IMG/VR virus record: IMGVR_UViG_3300009164_000093
Coordinates: 1-56,376 of that record
Source of the DNA: a virus
Strand: one strand, 5' to 3'
DNA: 56,376 bases
Below, piece by piece: positions 22,725 to 30,425 of the stretch. How positions within the stretch are numbered: position 1 is the stretch's first letter; the number at the start of each line of letters is the position of its first letter. The notes below the pieces were generated by a model, which was not told where the DNA came from, ran no database searches, and saw nothing but the letters and a program-made list of their open reading frames with translations. Made by a program: the position numbers and the translations under genes.

Positions 22725-22877
22725 ATGGACGAAATACTAAACACTTTAAATTATTTCCTTATTGGGTTTATACTCGGTTGGGTATGGACGCCATTGTGTA
22801 AATATGCTAAAATGTTCTACTTTGGATTTAAAGAAATGAAGCATGAATGGAATAACCCTAGAGGAAAAAATGACTAA
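22725..22877 (+). CDS. small single-pass membrane protein, leaderless
   Basis: 50 residues with one hydrophobic helix (about residues 8-24, Y-F-L-I-G-F-I-L-G-W-V-W) and a basic C-terminal tail. Leaderless ATG after TATAAT. It overlaps the MazG-like gene by 8 nt. Possibly an early host-membrane effector; no homolog recognised. Confidence 0.65.
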   Translation: MDEILNTLNYFLIGFILGWVWTPLCKYAKMFYFGFKEMKHEWNNPRGKND

Positions 22878-23238
22878 TCCCTTTCGCGACCAAGAAAAAT
22901 TTATGAAAGCCTGTGATCAAAGCACAGGTAATTGGAATGTTGAACAATTCAATTTGTATGTTGATTTGATCGAAGAAGAAACTAACGAACTTGCTGATGC
23001 TATTCGAGCGCATGATCAAGTAGAAACACTTGACGCACTAATAGATATTCTAGTTGTTACTATTGGTGCTATTCACAGCATGGGCAGTGATGCTGAAGGT
23101 GCTTGGAAAGAAGTAATGAGTACAAACTTTGCCAAGATCGGCGAAGACGGCAAAGTACGTAAACGTGAAGATGGTAAAGTGTTGAAACCCGTGGGTTGGG
23201 CACCTCCCAATCTTAAACCATTTGTTAAAGGAGATTAA
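22870..23238 (+). CDS. MazG-like nucleotide pyrophosphohydrolase
   Basis: 122 residues from the ATG behind GAGGAAAAA; an ATG 27 nt upstream lacks a ribosome site. The all-alpha NTP-PPase motif is visible: E-E-E-T-N-E (35-40) then D55-A-L-I-D59, with the helix around F-N-L-Y-V-D-L-I. Such enzymes hydrolyse NTPs or dNTPs to monophosphates; in phages they are proposed to lower ppGpp or process nucleotides from degraded host DNA. The C-terminal 35 residues (K-V-L-K-P-V-G-W-A-P-P-N-L) are typical of phage members. Exact substrate unknown. Confidence 0.85.
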   Translation: MTNPFRDQEKFMKACDQSTGNWNVEQFNLYVDLIEEETNELADAIRAHDQVETLDALIDILVVTIGAIHSMGSDAEGAWKEVMSTNFAKIGEDGKVRKREDGKVLKPVGWAPPNLKPFVKGD

Positions 23239-23239
23239 T

Positions 23240-23935
23240 ATGTTTGGTTCAAATTATATAGATAACGGTATTGTAAACTACCGTTCGGCAGAAGAAATTA
23301 ATTCAGCCATGGGCCGTGTTTACGGACACATGAGCCTGGCAGTTGTTGTGTCAATGTTGGTCAGTTACTTTGTGGGCTCTAGTCCAGAGTTGCTACAATT
23401 CTTTTTTACCGGTGTGCTAAAGTGGATTGTGATTTTCGCTCCACTGGCCGCAATATTTGGCGTTGGTTACGTACTAGGTACTAATCCTAGTAAGGGTGTA
23501 GCACAGTTATGTTTACATGGGTTTGCGGCACTAATGGGATTGAGCTTTGCTACAATCTTTGCTGTATTCACTATGGGGTCGATTGTTAGTGCCTTTATGG
23601 GTGCGGCAATTTTGTTTGGTACTATGAGCTTTTATGGATACTTTACTAAACGTAGTTTAGAAAGTCTTGGACAGTTTATGTTCATTGGTCTAATTGCCAT
23701 TATCATTGCCAGCATTGTTAACATCTTTATTGGTTCTAGTGTAATGGCAATGGTGATTAGTGCGTTGGCTATTATCATCTTTCTTGGACTTACTGCTTAC
23801 GATACACAACGAATTCGTGAGGAGTTAAGCGTAGACACTAGTCCGGCGGCCGAAGTTAGCGGTGCGTTAACTTTGTATATGGACTTTATTAACTTGTTTA
23901 TTAACCTGTTACAGATTTTTGGCGATAGAAAATGA
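23240..23935 (+). CDS. Bax inhibitor-1 (BI-1/YccA) family membrane protein
   Basis: 231 residues from the ATG behind AAAGGAGA. About seven transmembrane helices between residues 30 and 225. The C-terminal signature Y-D-T-Q-R-I-R at about 192-198 and A-L-T-L-Y-M-D-F-I-N-L-F-I-N-L-L-Q-I-F-G at about 208-227 is diagnostic of the BI-1/YbhL/YccA family. Bacterial members are inner-membrane proteins, some acting as pH-sensitive calcium leaks (YetJ) or FtsH modulators (YccA). A phage copy could protect the membrane or FtsH targets during infection. Overlaps the next gene by 4 nt. Confidence 0.92.
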   Translation: MFGSNYIDNGIVNYRSAEEINSAMGRVYGHMSLAVVVSMLVSYFVGSSPELLQFFFTGVLKWIVIFAPLAAIFGVGYVLGTNPSKGVAQLCLHGFAALMGLSFATIFAVFTMGSIVSAFMGAAILFGTMSFYGYFTKRSLESLGQFMFIGLIAIIIASIVNIFIGSSVMAMVISALAIIIFLGLTAYDTQRIREELSVDTSPAAEVSGALTLYMDFINLFINLLQIFGDRK

Positions 23936-24372
23936 TACGAGAATTTATTAATATTGTAGAAGGCATGCGTATTAATGACAATTGGTTTATAAAGGACAGT
24001 TTTAAAACCTACAAACGTCCAGCCAAAGAACATTATGAAATTGCCAGCGAACCGGGCACTATTGACACCCTTGAAGGACCAGTTAAATATCCAAAAGGAT
24101 TCTATATCATGACTGGTCCAAAAGGGGAACAGTATCCCATTAGTCCAGAAAAGTTTTCAGAACTCAAAGATGATCTGGGCAATGGCGTTTGCACACCAAA
24201 GAAGATTATCAAGTTTGCTAAGTTGGCAGATCACTCCGGATCGGTTGACACATCATGGGGTGAGAAGTTAAACTATAACTCAGGCGAGGATGTTATTGTT
24301 CGCCACGGTAAAAACGACTACGGTGTAGTCAAGAAAGATATCTTTAATCAAACTTACGAGAAAATATTATGA
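23932..24372 (+). CDS. hypothetical phage protein
   Basis: 146 residues. The centre has G-F-Y-I-M-T-G-P-K-G-E-Q-Y-P-I, a short beta motif seen in phage proteins of unknown function. The N-terminus M-I-R-E-F-I-N-I-V-E is similar to leader segments of several T4-like marine phage proteins. It overlaps both neighbours by 4 nt. Confidence 0.65.
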   Translation: MIREFINIVEGMRINDNWFIKDSFKTYKRPAKEHYEIASEPGTIDTLEGPVKYPKGFYIMTGPKGEQYPISPEKFSELKDDLGNGVCTPKKIIKFAKLADHSGSVDTSWGEKLNYNSGEDVIVRHGKNDYGVVKKDIFNQTYEKIL

Positions 24373-25211
24373 GATCAAACTATTGGTCATGTAGCAAATT
24401 TGCAGATTGGATTCGCGGCACCTCTAAGCTCAAAGTAGGCACGGCTGAAGAATGGGACAGCTGGAATACAACTGCTAAAATGAAACATAGTCTTCGTTTT
24501 TGGTTGGCTGAGGATGGCCTGGACTACGCCCAAAACTTTGTCAACTATATACCTGATCGTTTAAATGATGTACGCTACTATATTAATAACCGCTGGGTTT
24601 CTCACAGTCATGCTCTTACCGCACATCCTCGAGACATCAAACCGGGTGCTTGGAGTGATGTTGGCAGTCGCTTTCTTCCTTGTATGTTCAATGAGCTTGT
24701 GGACTTTGTGGAAATAGAACAAGCATGGCATCACTGTATGTGGAGTGATGAAGCCAAGACTCAATTCAATGTACCCTGGTATCGCAAGGGTTGGCTACGT
24801 TGGCGTACATGGCGCAGTCCAGAAGCAGGTATGGCCTACTTGACTTGGGCAAGTGGACTTACTGTAGGCGAAGACATGGGTGCCGAACCTGGTAGTAAAG
24901 GATTCGGAGAGCCTACCTGGCAAGCAAAATCCGCTAAAGAAATTATTGAGCTTTACACTTGGTGGACTGTTACCTATCGCAACCGCCCTGATCCATATGA
25001 CGCCAGTGGCTGGACTGAGTACTGCGAAGCAAGCCGTGCGGCCAATGGTGGAAGTCTTTGGGGAAGTTTGAGTGCTGATAGAACACCCGAACTTAAAAAG
25101 ATGAGCACTAAGTCACTCAATCTACTTCGTAAGATTGAAGCCGCATACGAAAAGGAAGATGAAGCAATGATGATTCGTCTTATTAAAATTCGTCAATCAC
25201 TTTGGACTTAA
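24369..25211 (+). CDS. conserved phage protein of unknown function
   Basis: 280 residues, tryptophan-rich (over a dozen W). Repeated W-x-x-W patterns (W-L-R-W-R-T-W-R), a central H-H-C-M-W and a charged helical C-terminus. Resembles large conserved T4-like phage proteins without assigned role (recollection). Four-nt overlap with the gene before. Confidence 0.65.
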   Translation: MRSNYWSCSKFADWIRGTSKLKVGTAEEWDSWNTTAKMKHSLRFWLAEDGLDYAQNFVNYIPDRLNDVRYYINNRWVSHSHALTAHPRDIKPGAWSDVGSRFLPCMFNELVDFVEIEQAWHHCMWSDEAKTQFNVPWYRKGWLRWRTWRSPEAGMAYLTWASGLTVGEDMGAEPGSKGFGEPTWQAKSAKEIIELYTWWTVTYRNRPDPYDASGWTEYCEASRAANGGSLWGSLSADRTPELKKMSTKSLNLLRKIEAAYEKEDEAMMIRLIKIRQSLWT

Positions 25212-25225
25212 CCTGAAAGATAAAA

Positions 25226-25459
25226 ATGACTGAAGAAAAGAAAATTAAAGTGGAGTTTGCTCCAGGCGCTTTTGATAGTTTCGAAGGTACACAAGAAGAA
25301 CTCGACGAGTTGATTGTCGAGATCCATCGTATGGTCGAAAACGGCGAGCTTTTAGAAAAGGGGCGGGCCGTTGACTTTGACAAACTTATGGAAGAGGATC
25401 CCGAGTACGCAGAAAAAATCATGCGTAGCCTTGACGACGATCGTCCGCCACTCCAATGA
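25226..25459 (+). CDS. small acidic conserved phage protein
   Basis: 77 residues starting MTEEKKIKVEFAPGAFDSFEG. This opening and the T-Q-E-E-L-D-E-L helix recur in T4-like cyanophage and pelagiphage proteins of unknown function (recollection). Weak ribosome site; overlaps the next gene by 4 nt. Confidence 0.72.
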   Translation: MTEEKKIKVEFAPGAFDSFEGTQEELDELIVEIHRMVENGELLEKGRAVDFDKLMEEDPEYAEKIMRSLDDDRPPLQ

Positions 25460-26028
25460 CTAAGATAGCATCAAGCCCAGATCGTTATACCTTCCAAAAA
25501 GAAGGTTACATTAAACGCTGTGAGGAAAAAGGCGAGGAGCCTAATCCCGATTACATCAAGATGTATGAGTCGTGGCGGAAACAAGAAGACGAAAATATTG
25601 TAAAGACAGAATGGCAAGCGTACAATCTAGAGTACGACCTGCGTAGTACAGACTGGGTAGTTGAAAAGTGTAAGAACGATAACTATGCCCAAAACTTATA
25701 CGCGGCTATTTGTAATAACGAGTTTGCCAAATTTACACAAACTGGCGATCGCGTAGAAACATATCGTAATATTAAAGAAGAGTATTGGGGCGCTAGTTGG
25801 AGGTCAGCTGGTGGTATTGTAGCCAATCTTCGAGGCGAAGGTGATTACATTGACTGGTACTGTAGCGGTATTGGCAATGAAGAATACGGTAACGGACTAG
25901 ATGGCACTAAACCAAAAGTAGACGAAGACGGCCGTACCTATGTGCCCGAAAGCGTTATTACAGACGAGATTCGTGACGATTTGGCAAAATTAGGTTGGGT
26001 AGGATTTCCATATAAAGATGAAGAGTAG
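25456..26028 (+). CDS. conserved phage protein of unknown function
   Basis: 190 residues, charged, with W-G-A-S-W-R-S-A-G-G-I-V-A-N-L-R-G-E-G-D-Y-I-D-W-Y-C-S-G-I near the middle and a V-P-E-S-V-I-T-D-E-I-R-D-D-L helix at the end. The same block is widespread in large phages without a known role (recollection). Coupled to the upstream gene. Confidence 0.65.
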   Translation: MTKIASSPDRYTFQKEGYIKRCEEKGEEPNPDYIKMYESWRKQEDENIVKTEWQAYNLEYDLRSTDWVVEKCKNDNYAQNLYAAICNNEFAKFTQTGDRVETYRNIKEEYWGASWRSAGGIVANLRGEGDYIDWYCSGIGNEEYGNGLDGTKPKVDEDGRTYVPESVITDEIRDDLAKLGWVGFPYKDEE

Positions 26029-26052
26029 TTGACAGATTGGTAAAACCGGCTC

Positions 26053-26081
26053 TTGACAACGTGCCAAAATGGCTGTATAAT
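26053..26081 (+). promoter_or_regulatory. sigma70-like promoter
   Basis: TTGACA (26053-26058), 17-nt spacer, TATAAT (26076-26081). Predicted start near 26088 gives a 24-nt leader containing the ribosome site AAGGAGTG before ATG 26112, unlike the leaderless set. Confidence 0.85.
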
Positions 26082-26111
26082 TAATACATATTGAACAGCA
26101 AGGAGTGAACA

Positions 26112-27293
26112 ATGGCTACTAAACTTAAACAAGCATCTATCGAAATCCGCCAAAGCAAAGGACGTGACTACAGTCCAAAGTGGGATGGCGCAACTGAATG
26201 GGATGCTAATCAATTTACTCGCCATTTTCACGCATCGATGGCCTGGTATCGTTTGGAAAGCTCTGTTAAAGAACTCAAGCCCAAACTTGTAGAATGGTGT
26301 AAACTCAACGGGTACGACCAAGACGATGTCTATACTATCCGTAAAACTAAGGACAAATATTTTAACGGGACTATGTGCTCTATTGGTGCGTGTCTGCTCA
26401 AAGGCATGCCCGAAGTACACGAAGGCTTCAACGGCGGCAAAGATACTGCCGTATGGTTGCGTAAAGAAATTGAAAAGGTGCTTGCCGAAGGTGCCAATGA
26501 CTTAGAAGAAGATGACGTTCCTAAGAAAGTTGAAAAGGTTGCTGTCTACGTTCCTACTATTCAAGATCGGTTACGAGAAGCCGCTGGAGACATGAGTGAA
26601 GAATTGGACTACGCTATTGACCAGTGGATTACGGATCCAGAAGGCTTTAACCCAAAAGAGTTTAAGGTTGTCAACTTGCTTAAAGGTAAAGGTGCCAAGG
26701 CCGCTCACGCACGGTTGATTAAAGGTTACTTCCAAAGCGGTGCTGACGAACTTGCTGAACTTGCTAGCGGAAACGCAGACGAGCAGTTGAAGGAAGCATA
26801 CAAACATGTCGCACGTAAGAATGTTAAGAAGCTGATTGAGTTTTACGAAAACATTGCCCAGGCATGTGAACAGATTGCCGCAGAACAGAAAGTGCTTAAG
26901 AAGCCTCGTGCCAAGAAAGTTAAGCCCGCAGAGGACTTGGTTAAGAAGGTCAAGTTTATGTTGAGTGAAACTAAACTTGGTATTACGTCAGTGCCGCCTG
27001 CGTCTATTATCGGTGCTCAAAGTGTTATAGTGTATAACACTAAGACTCGTAAGATTGGTGTGTATGTAAGCAAGACCAGCGCCGGCTTTGGCGTTAGAGG
27101 TACTAGCATTACAGAGTTTACTGAAAAGAGCTTTCAAAAGACCCTGCGTAAGCCGCTTGAACAACTAAAAGAGTTTAAAGAGCAGAATACGCAGAAGCGG
27201 GCCATTGATTGGTTTACTAAGATTAAAACAACCAGTGTACTGCTTAACGGACGTCTTAGTGAAGACATTGTGATTCTTAAGGCGTATAAATGA
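26112..27293 (+). CDS. large lysine-rich phage protein, unknown function
   Basis: 393 residues with its own strong promoter and ribosome site, so probably made early and in quantity. The first 120 residues include F-T-R-H-F-H-A-S-M-A-W-Y; the middle is helical and charged with a basic patch K-K-P-R-A-K-K-V-K-P; the last third has strands (V-I-V-Y-N-T-K-T-R-K-I-G-V-Y-V). It could bind nucleic acid or be structural. No domain recognised. Overlaps the oxygenase gene after it by 4 nt. Confidence 0.65.
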   Translation: MATKLKQASIEIRQSKGRDYSPKWDGATEWDANQFTRHFHASMAWYRLESSVKELKPKLVEWCKLNGYDQDDVYTIRKTKDKYFNGTMCSIGACLLKGMPEVHEGFNGGKDTAVWLRKEIEKVLAEGANDLEEDDVPKKVEKVAVYVPTIQDRLREAAGDMSEELDYAIDQWITDPEGFNPKEFKVVNLLKGKGAKAAHARLIKGYFQSGADELAELASGNADEQLKEAYKHVARKNVKKLIEFYENIAQACEQIAAEQKVLKKPRAKKVKPAEDLVKKVKFMLSETKLGITSVPPASIIGAQSVIVYNTKTRKIGVYVSKTSAGFGVRGTSITEFTEKSFQKTLRKPLEQLKEFKEQNTQKRAIDWFTKIKTTSVLLNGRLSEDIVILKAYK

Positions 27294-27868
27294 AGCCAGT
27301 TGTAATTGACAACATTATTGATCTAGCCCTACAGGAAAGTATCTGGCTAGACTCGAAAAACTTCAAATGGCTATATCATCGAAGCACTTATCGAGAAAAT
27401 ACAGGGCACACTATTACTAGTCAAATTTATGACGTTGGACAATTAGTGTGCCCTATCATTGCTCAAGATATACATGACCCGTATTTCGAGAACAGGCTAC
27501 AACCGTTAATGGAAGGTATACAAAAACATGTTAAGCCAATTGTAGGTGTACATAGGGTAAAGTTTAATCTAATGTGGAAGTGTTCTGATGTTAACAATAG
27601 GTGGTGTTCTCCTCACGTCGACACCCACGATGTAGTTAATAGGTATCTAACCAAATGGTCTGTTGTATATTATGTTAATGATGCCGACGGTGATACTGTA
27701 TTTTTTACTCCATATGAAACAATCCGTGTTACGCCAAAGCGGGGACGGGCTGTTATATTTCCTGCTAACATAAAACACGCAGGAACCAATCCATCAGTGT
27801 CGCCTGAGAGGATTACTCTAAATATTGTTGTAGATGTAGAACCTATGGAGATTCAAAATGAACTGTAA
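27290..27868 (+). CDS. 2OG-Fe(II) oxygenase
   Basis: 192 residues with H109-x-D111, H163 and R174, in strands S-P-H-V-D-T-H and G-R-A-V-I-F-P-A-N-I-K-H-A-G. The layout matches the gene at 1829 (V-V-Y-Y-V-N-D-A-D-G here, I-Y-Y-V-N-D-T-D-G there), so they may be paralogs. Overlaps the previous gene by 4 nt and a small gene by 11 nt. Target unknown. Confidence 0.87.
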   Translation: MKPVVIDNIIDLALQESIWLDSKNFKWLYHRSTYRENTGHTITSQIYDVGQLVCPIIAQDIHDPYFENRLQPLMEGIQKHVKPIVGVHRVKFNLMWKCSDVNNRWCSPHVDTHDVVNRYLTKWSVVYYVNDADGDTVFFTPYETIRVTPKRGRAVIFPANIKHAGTNPSVSPERITLNIVVDVEPMEIQNEL

Positions 27869-28010
27869 TACTTGTAATAAAGAATATTCACCCGATTGTG
27901 ATTACAGACAAGGTCGATGCCCGATGCGTCCGCCCATGCTAACAAATTATCATTTTAGATTTTATAATCTATTCCAATCAATTAAAGGACTTTTCAAACG
28001 TGGACATTGA
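27858..28010 (+). CDS. small cysteine-rich protein
   Basis: 50 residues. An N-terminal C-x2-C (C3, C6) and two more cysteines (C14, C22) could form a zinc knuckle; P-D-C-D-Y-R-Q-G-R-C-P separates them. The rest is aromatic. It lies between overlapping genes (11 nt each side), with no other use of the region. Confidence 0.6.
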   Translation: MNCNTCNKEYSPDCDYRQGRCPMRPPMLTNYHFRFYNLFQSIKGLFKRGH

Positions 28011-28173
28011 AGTACAACCTAAAGACACAAGCAAGGGACATTTTTATGTTAGTCTTGTAAAGAGTGCTATTCGTATTGTAGCAGGTGGCTGTTTGATTAC
28101 AGGCAACTTGCTAATGGCTGGTGTTTGTCTTATAATGGCAGAAATTCTCGGCATTGTCGAGGAACTGGTATGA
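28000..28173 (+). CDS. small membrane protein
   Basis: 57 residues from a GTG. A hydrophobic segment of about 30 residues (I-R-I-V-A-G-G-C-L-I-T-G-N-L-L-M-A-G-V-C-L-I) could form one or two membrane helices. Overlaps its neighbours by 11 and 4 nt. No family recognised. Confidence 0.55.
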   Translation: MDIEVQPKDTSKGHFYVSLVKSAIRIVAGGCLITGNLLMAGVCLIMAEILGIVEELV

Positions 28174-28361
28174 GTAGGAAAGAAGAAATAGCAGAAAGAA
28201 TGCAAGAGCTCATGTTGCCAATTGAAAAACAAATTTTAATGTGTGACAATAGAGAAGACCTACTAATGATGGCCTGTGCTATGTTACAGCATGTCCGAAC
28301 TATATTTGATCAAGAAATTGGCGAAGAAGGCCGACAACAAATGTTTAGAGATTTCCAATGA
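28170..28361 (+). CDS. small helical hypothetical protein
   Basis: 63 residues from the ATG in an ATGA overlap with the previous gene. Entirely helical and charged (E-E-I-A-E-R-M-Q-E-L-M-L-P-I-E-K-Q-I), ending E-G-R-Q-Q-M-F-R-D-F-Q. Overlaps the BPSL0761-like gene by 4 nt. Confidence 0.65.
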   Translation: MSRKEEIAERMQELMLPIEKQILMCDNREDLLMMACAMLQHVRTIFDQEIGEEGRQQMFRDFQ

Positions 28362-28606
28362 CACTACCAGACGAAAGATACCGTGCTGTTGTACAAACAG
28401 AAAAGTTTCTAAGAGAAATTCTTAGTACACCACGAATTCCAAAAGCAATTAAAGATAATGCTCGGTATTGTCTGCGCCACTATCCTACAACATGGGATAT
28501 GCAGCGTACAGCACTTCAGGCGCCGGATGTATTCCAAGAACGCATGGAACCATTGTATAGAATGATTGTAAAATACGAAGAGGAAAAATCCAATGGTGAT
28601 GCCTAA
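28358..28606 (+). CDS. BPSL0761-like protein
   Basis: 82 residues. The layout M-T-L-P-D-E-R-Y-R-A-V-V-Q-T-E-K-F-L-R then L-R-H-Y-P-T near 51-56 resembles the BPSL0761 family, small proteins of unknown function frequent in Burkholderiales. If right, it points to a betaproteobacterial host. Assignment is from memory. Confidence 0.6.
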   Translation: MTLPDERYRAVVQTEKFLREILSTPRIPKAIKDNARYCLRHYPTTWDMQRTALQAPDVFQERMEPLYRMIVKYEEEKSNGDA

Positions 28607-29192
28607 ACGATTGGGCCCTGCTATTGTATTTGAAGACGACTACGTATTTGATCGTAAAGTTGTAGTACCCGAACTGGAAAAATATCTAGAAAAGGTAGAT
28701 GCGCCTGCTCCGGAATTAGCTATGATCCGTATGGAAGGCTTAGACATTACAACTAGAGAAGTCAACGATACTCCACATAAACTTCCAATCTTTGAAGACT
28801 TTACCAACTGGACTTTGGAAAGAGCTAGAGGTATTTTAACTTCATGGAGATGTGATTTTAAAGACGTTGAAGTGTCTCGTAGTTGGGTTAACCGAACACG
28901 TAAAGGTGGATGGATTAACTATCATATACACCATCACACTGATCTAATTGTAGTAGCATACATTACTGCGCCGCCAGACTGCGGGGACTTACTTTTAGTG
29001 GACCCGTTAGAGTGCCATTGGTTTGGCATGTCATTAACGGGAGATAATAATAGTCTTTACACTGGTTACAAATTTCCTGTGAAGAATAACAAAGTATATT
29101 TCTTTGCTCCTTTTATTAGACACGCAACAGAGCCTAGTTCATCTGACGATGTTCGATGGTGTATTGCGCTTAACTTAAAGATTGTAAAATGA
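28593..29192 (+). CDS. TIGR02466-like 2OG-Fe(II) oxygenase, tandem copy 1
   Basis: 199 residues (an ATG 6 nt later is also possible). The family histidine cluster is H111-x-H113-H114-H115-x-D117 after the W-V-N-R-x-R-K-G-G-W-I-N-Y lead, with H177 and R188 in Y-F-F-A-P-F-I-R-H-A-T. A-P-P-D-C-G-D-L-L-L-V-D-P follows the first metal site, as in the gene at 2466. Adjacent to a clear paralog. Target unknown; this family has been poorly characterised. Confidence 0.8.
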   Translation: MVMPKRLGPAIVFEDDYVFDRKVVVPELEKYLEKVDAPAPELAMIRMEGLDITTREVNDTPHKLPIFEDFTNWTLERARGILTSWRCDFKDVEVSRSWVNRTRKGGWINYHIHHHTDLIVVAYITAPPDCGDLLLVDPLECHWFGMSLTGDNNSLYTGYKFPVKNNKVYFFAPFIRHATEPSSSDDVRWCIALNLKIVK

Positions 29193-29794
29193 TACCACGA
29201 CAGATCGGAGTGCCTCTTATCTTTGAAGAGGACTATACATTTGATAAAGCAGTAACGTTACCTAAACTTGAAAAGATTACTTCTATTAGTAAAGATTTTG
29301 ACAATTACGGTGGGACGCTTGAATTAGGAAACGCCGGTAGCACAGCGGGTAATCATCTTCACAAAATACATGAACAGCCTGAGTTCGATGACTTTTCAAT
29401 TTGGGCGTTAAAGAAGGCCCATAATATTTTGTCATATCGTTGGAACTTTGAGTTTGACTATATAGAGATAACACGAAGCTGGTCCAATAGACATAAAAAA
29501 GGTGGCTGGACAAACTATCATACTCATGCTAACTGTGACCTAGTACTGTCTGCCTATGTTCAGGCTCCCCCGGAGTGTGGAGACTTAGTGATTATAGATC
29601 CAATGGAAAATCATTGGTTTGGAATGAGTACTAAAATGAATTCAAGATCACCGTTAACTTATAACTATCCCGCACAGGATAATCGTGTTTATTTCTTTGC
29701 CCCTTTCCTGCGGCACGGAACACAGCCAAGTAATGCCGATGAAGACCGTTGGGTAATTAGTATGAATTTTAACTGCTGGAAAGGAAAACCATGA
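29189..29794 (+). CDS. TIGR02466-like 2OG-Fe(II) oxygenase, tandem copy 2
   Basis: 201 residues, paralog of the previous gene over its whole length (R-S-W-x-N-R-x-K-K-G-G-W-x-N-Y, E-N/C-H-W-F-G-M-S, V-Y-F-F-A-P-F-x-R-H). The metal motif reads H111-x-H113-x-N115 instead of histidine-rich, which is the form I recall as usual for this family. H176 and R187 are kept. Overlap with copy 1 is 4 nt. Divergence at the metal site may mean different activity. Confidence 0.8.
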   Translation: MIPRQIGVPLIFEEDYTFDKAVTLPKLEKITSISKDFDNYGGTLELGNAGSTAGNHLHKIHEQPEFDDFSIWALKKAHNILSYRWNFEFDYIEITRSWSNRHKKGGWTNYHTHANCDLVLSAYVQAPPECGDLVIIDPMENHWFGMSTKMNSRSPLTYNYPAQDNRVYFFAPFLRHGTQPSNADEDRWVISMNFNCWKGKP

Positions 29795-29982
29795 AACTAA
29801 GAAACATTATTGAAGTTGTATTTTTTGTAATTGTGATATTATCTGTTTACGCAGGCTATTTTTATCTCTTGCCCAAGCACGGTGAAGTAGTGTATAATTG
29901 CAGTATAGCAGAAATTAGTCCAGACATTCCCATTAAAGTTAAAGAGGAATGTCGTAAACTTAGAATGGAACAAATTAAATGA
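29791..29982 (+). CDS. small membrane protein
   Basis: 63 residues. One strongly hydrophobic helix (about residues 6-26) after a short basic N-terminus, then a 35-residue charged tail with two cysteines. Could be an inner-membrane anchored protein with its tail in the periplasm. Four-nt overlaps with both neighbours. Confidence 0.62.
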   Translation: MKLRNIIEVVFFVIVILSVYAGYFYLLPKHGEVVYNCSIAEISPDIPIKVKEECRKLRMEQIK

Positions 29983-30425
29983 AAATTGGTCTCAGCTACA
30001 GTCGTTGTATTCGAGATATCGTTGAGGGTATTGTAGACATTGACGATGTCCTAGTAATCATTGCTCGAACAGATTTTGATCCGCACGATGCCGAACAGTG
30101 GCGCGGAATCTGGGAAGGTTATTCAGGCGGCTCATCCGGCACCTCACTGCGAGGACTATTTGGGGGATCTAACCCAGAATGGTCGGGTACCACCGACGAA
30201 GATGAAGACAAGTATCGAAGTGTAAGTATTGAGCTGTGGGAAACTGGAAAGTTCCATCAGCCTCGCAAGTTTGGAGCACATCCTAGACGCCGTCCTGAAA
30301 TTTGGCTTGAAGCAGTTCTGCCAAGTAGTGAGCTTGAAAATAACCAAGCCGCTAAGAAAGCCTGGGATACGTTCCAAACTATTGCGGGTCTAACTAACGT
30401 TAAACTTGATAGAGAATACAAATGA
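29979..30425 (+). CDS. conserved phage protein of unknown function
   Basis: 148 residues. Opens M-K-I-G-L-S-Y-S-R-C-I-R-D-I-V-E-G and has a serine/glycine-rich centre with W-E-G-Y and a Y-R-S-V-S-I-E-L-W-E-T-G-K-F-H-Q-P strand. Recurrent in large phages (recollection), no known role. Four-nt overlaps both sides. Confidence 0.65.
   Translation: MKIGLSYSRCIRDIVEGIVDIDDVLVIIARTDFDPHDAEQWRGIWEGYSGGSSGTSLRGLFGGSNPEWSGTTDEDEDKYRSVSIELWETGKFHQPRKFGAHPRRRPEIWLEAVLPSSELENNQAAKKAWDTFQTIAGLTNVKLDREYK

Noticed and set aside
28108-28136. TTGCTA-N17-TATAAT as a promoter for the gene at 28170
   Set aside because: The -35 box is weak, it lies in a coding region and the gene is already tied to its neighbour by a 4-nt overlap.
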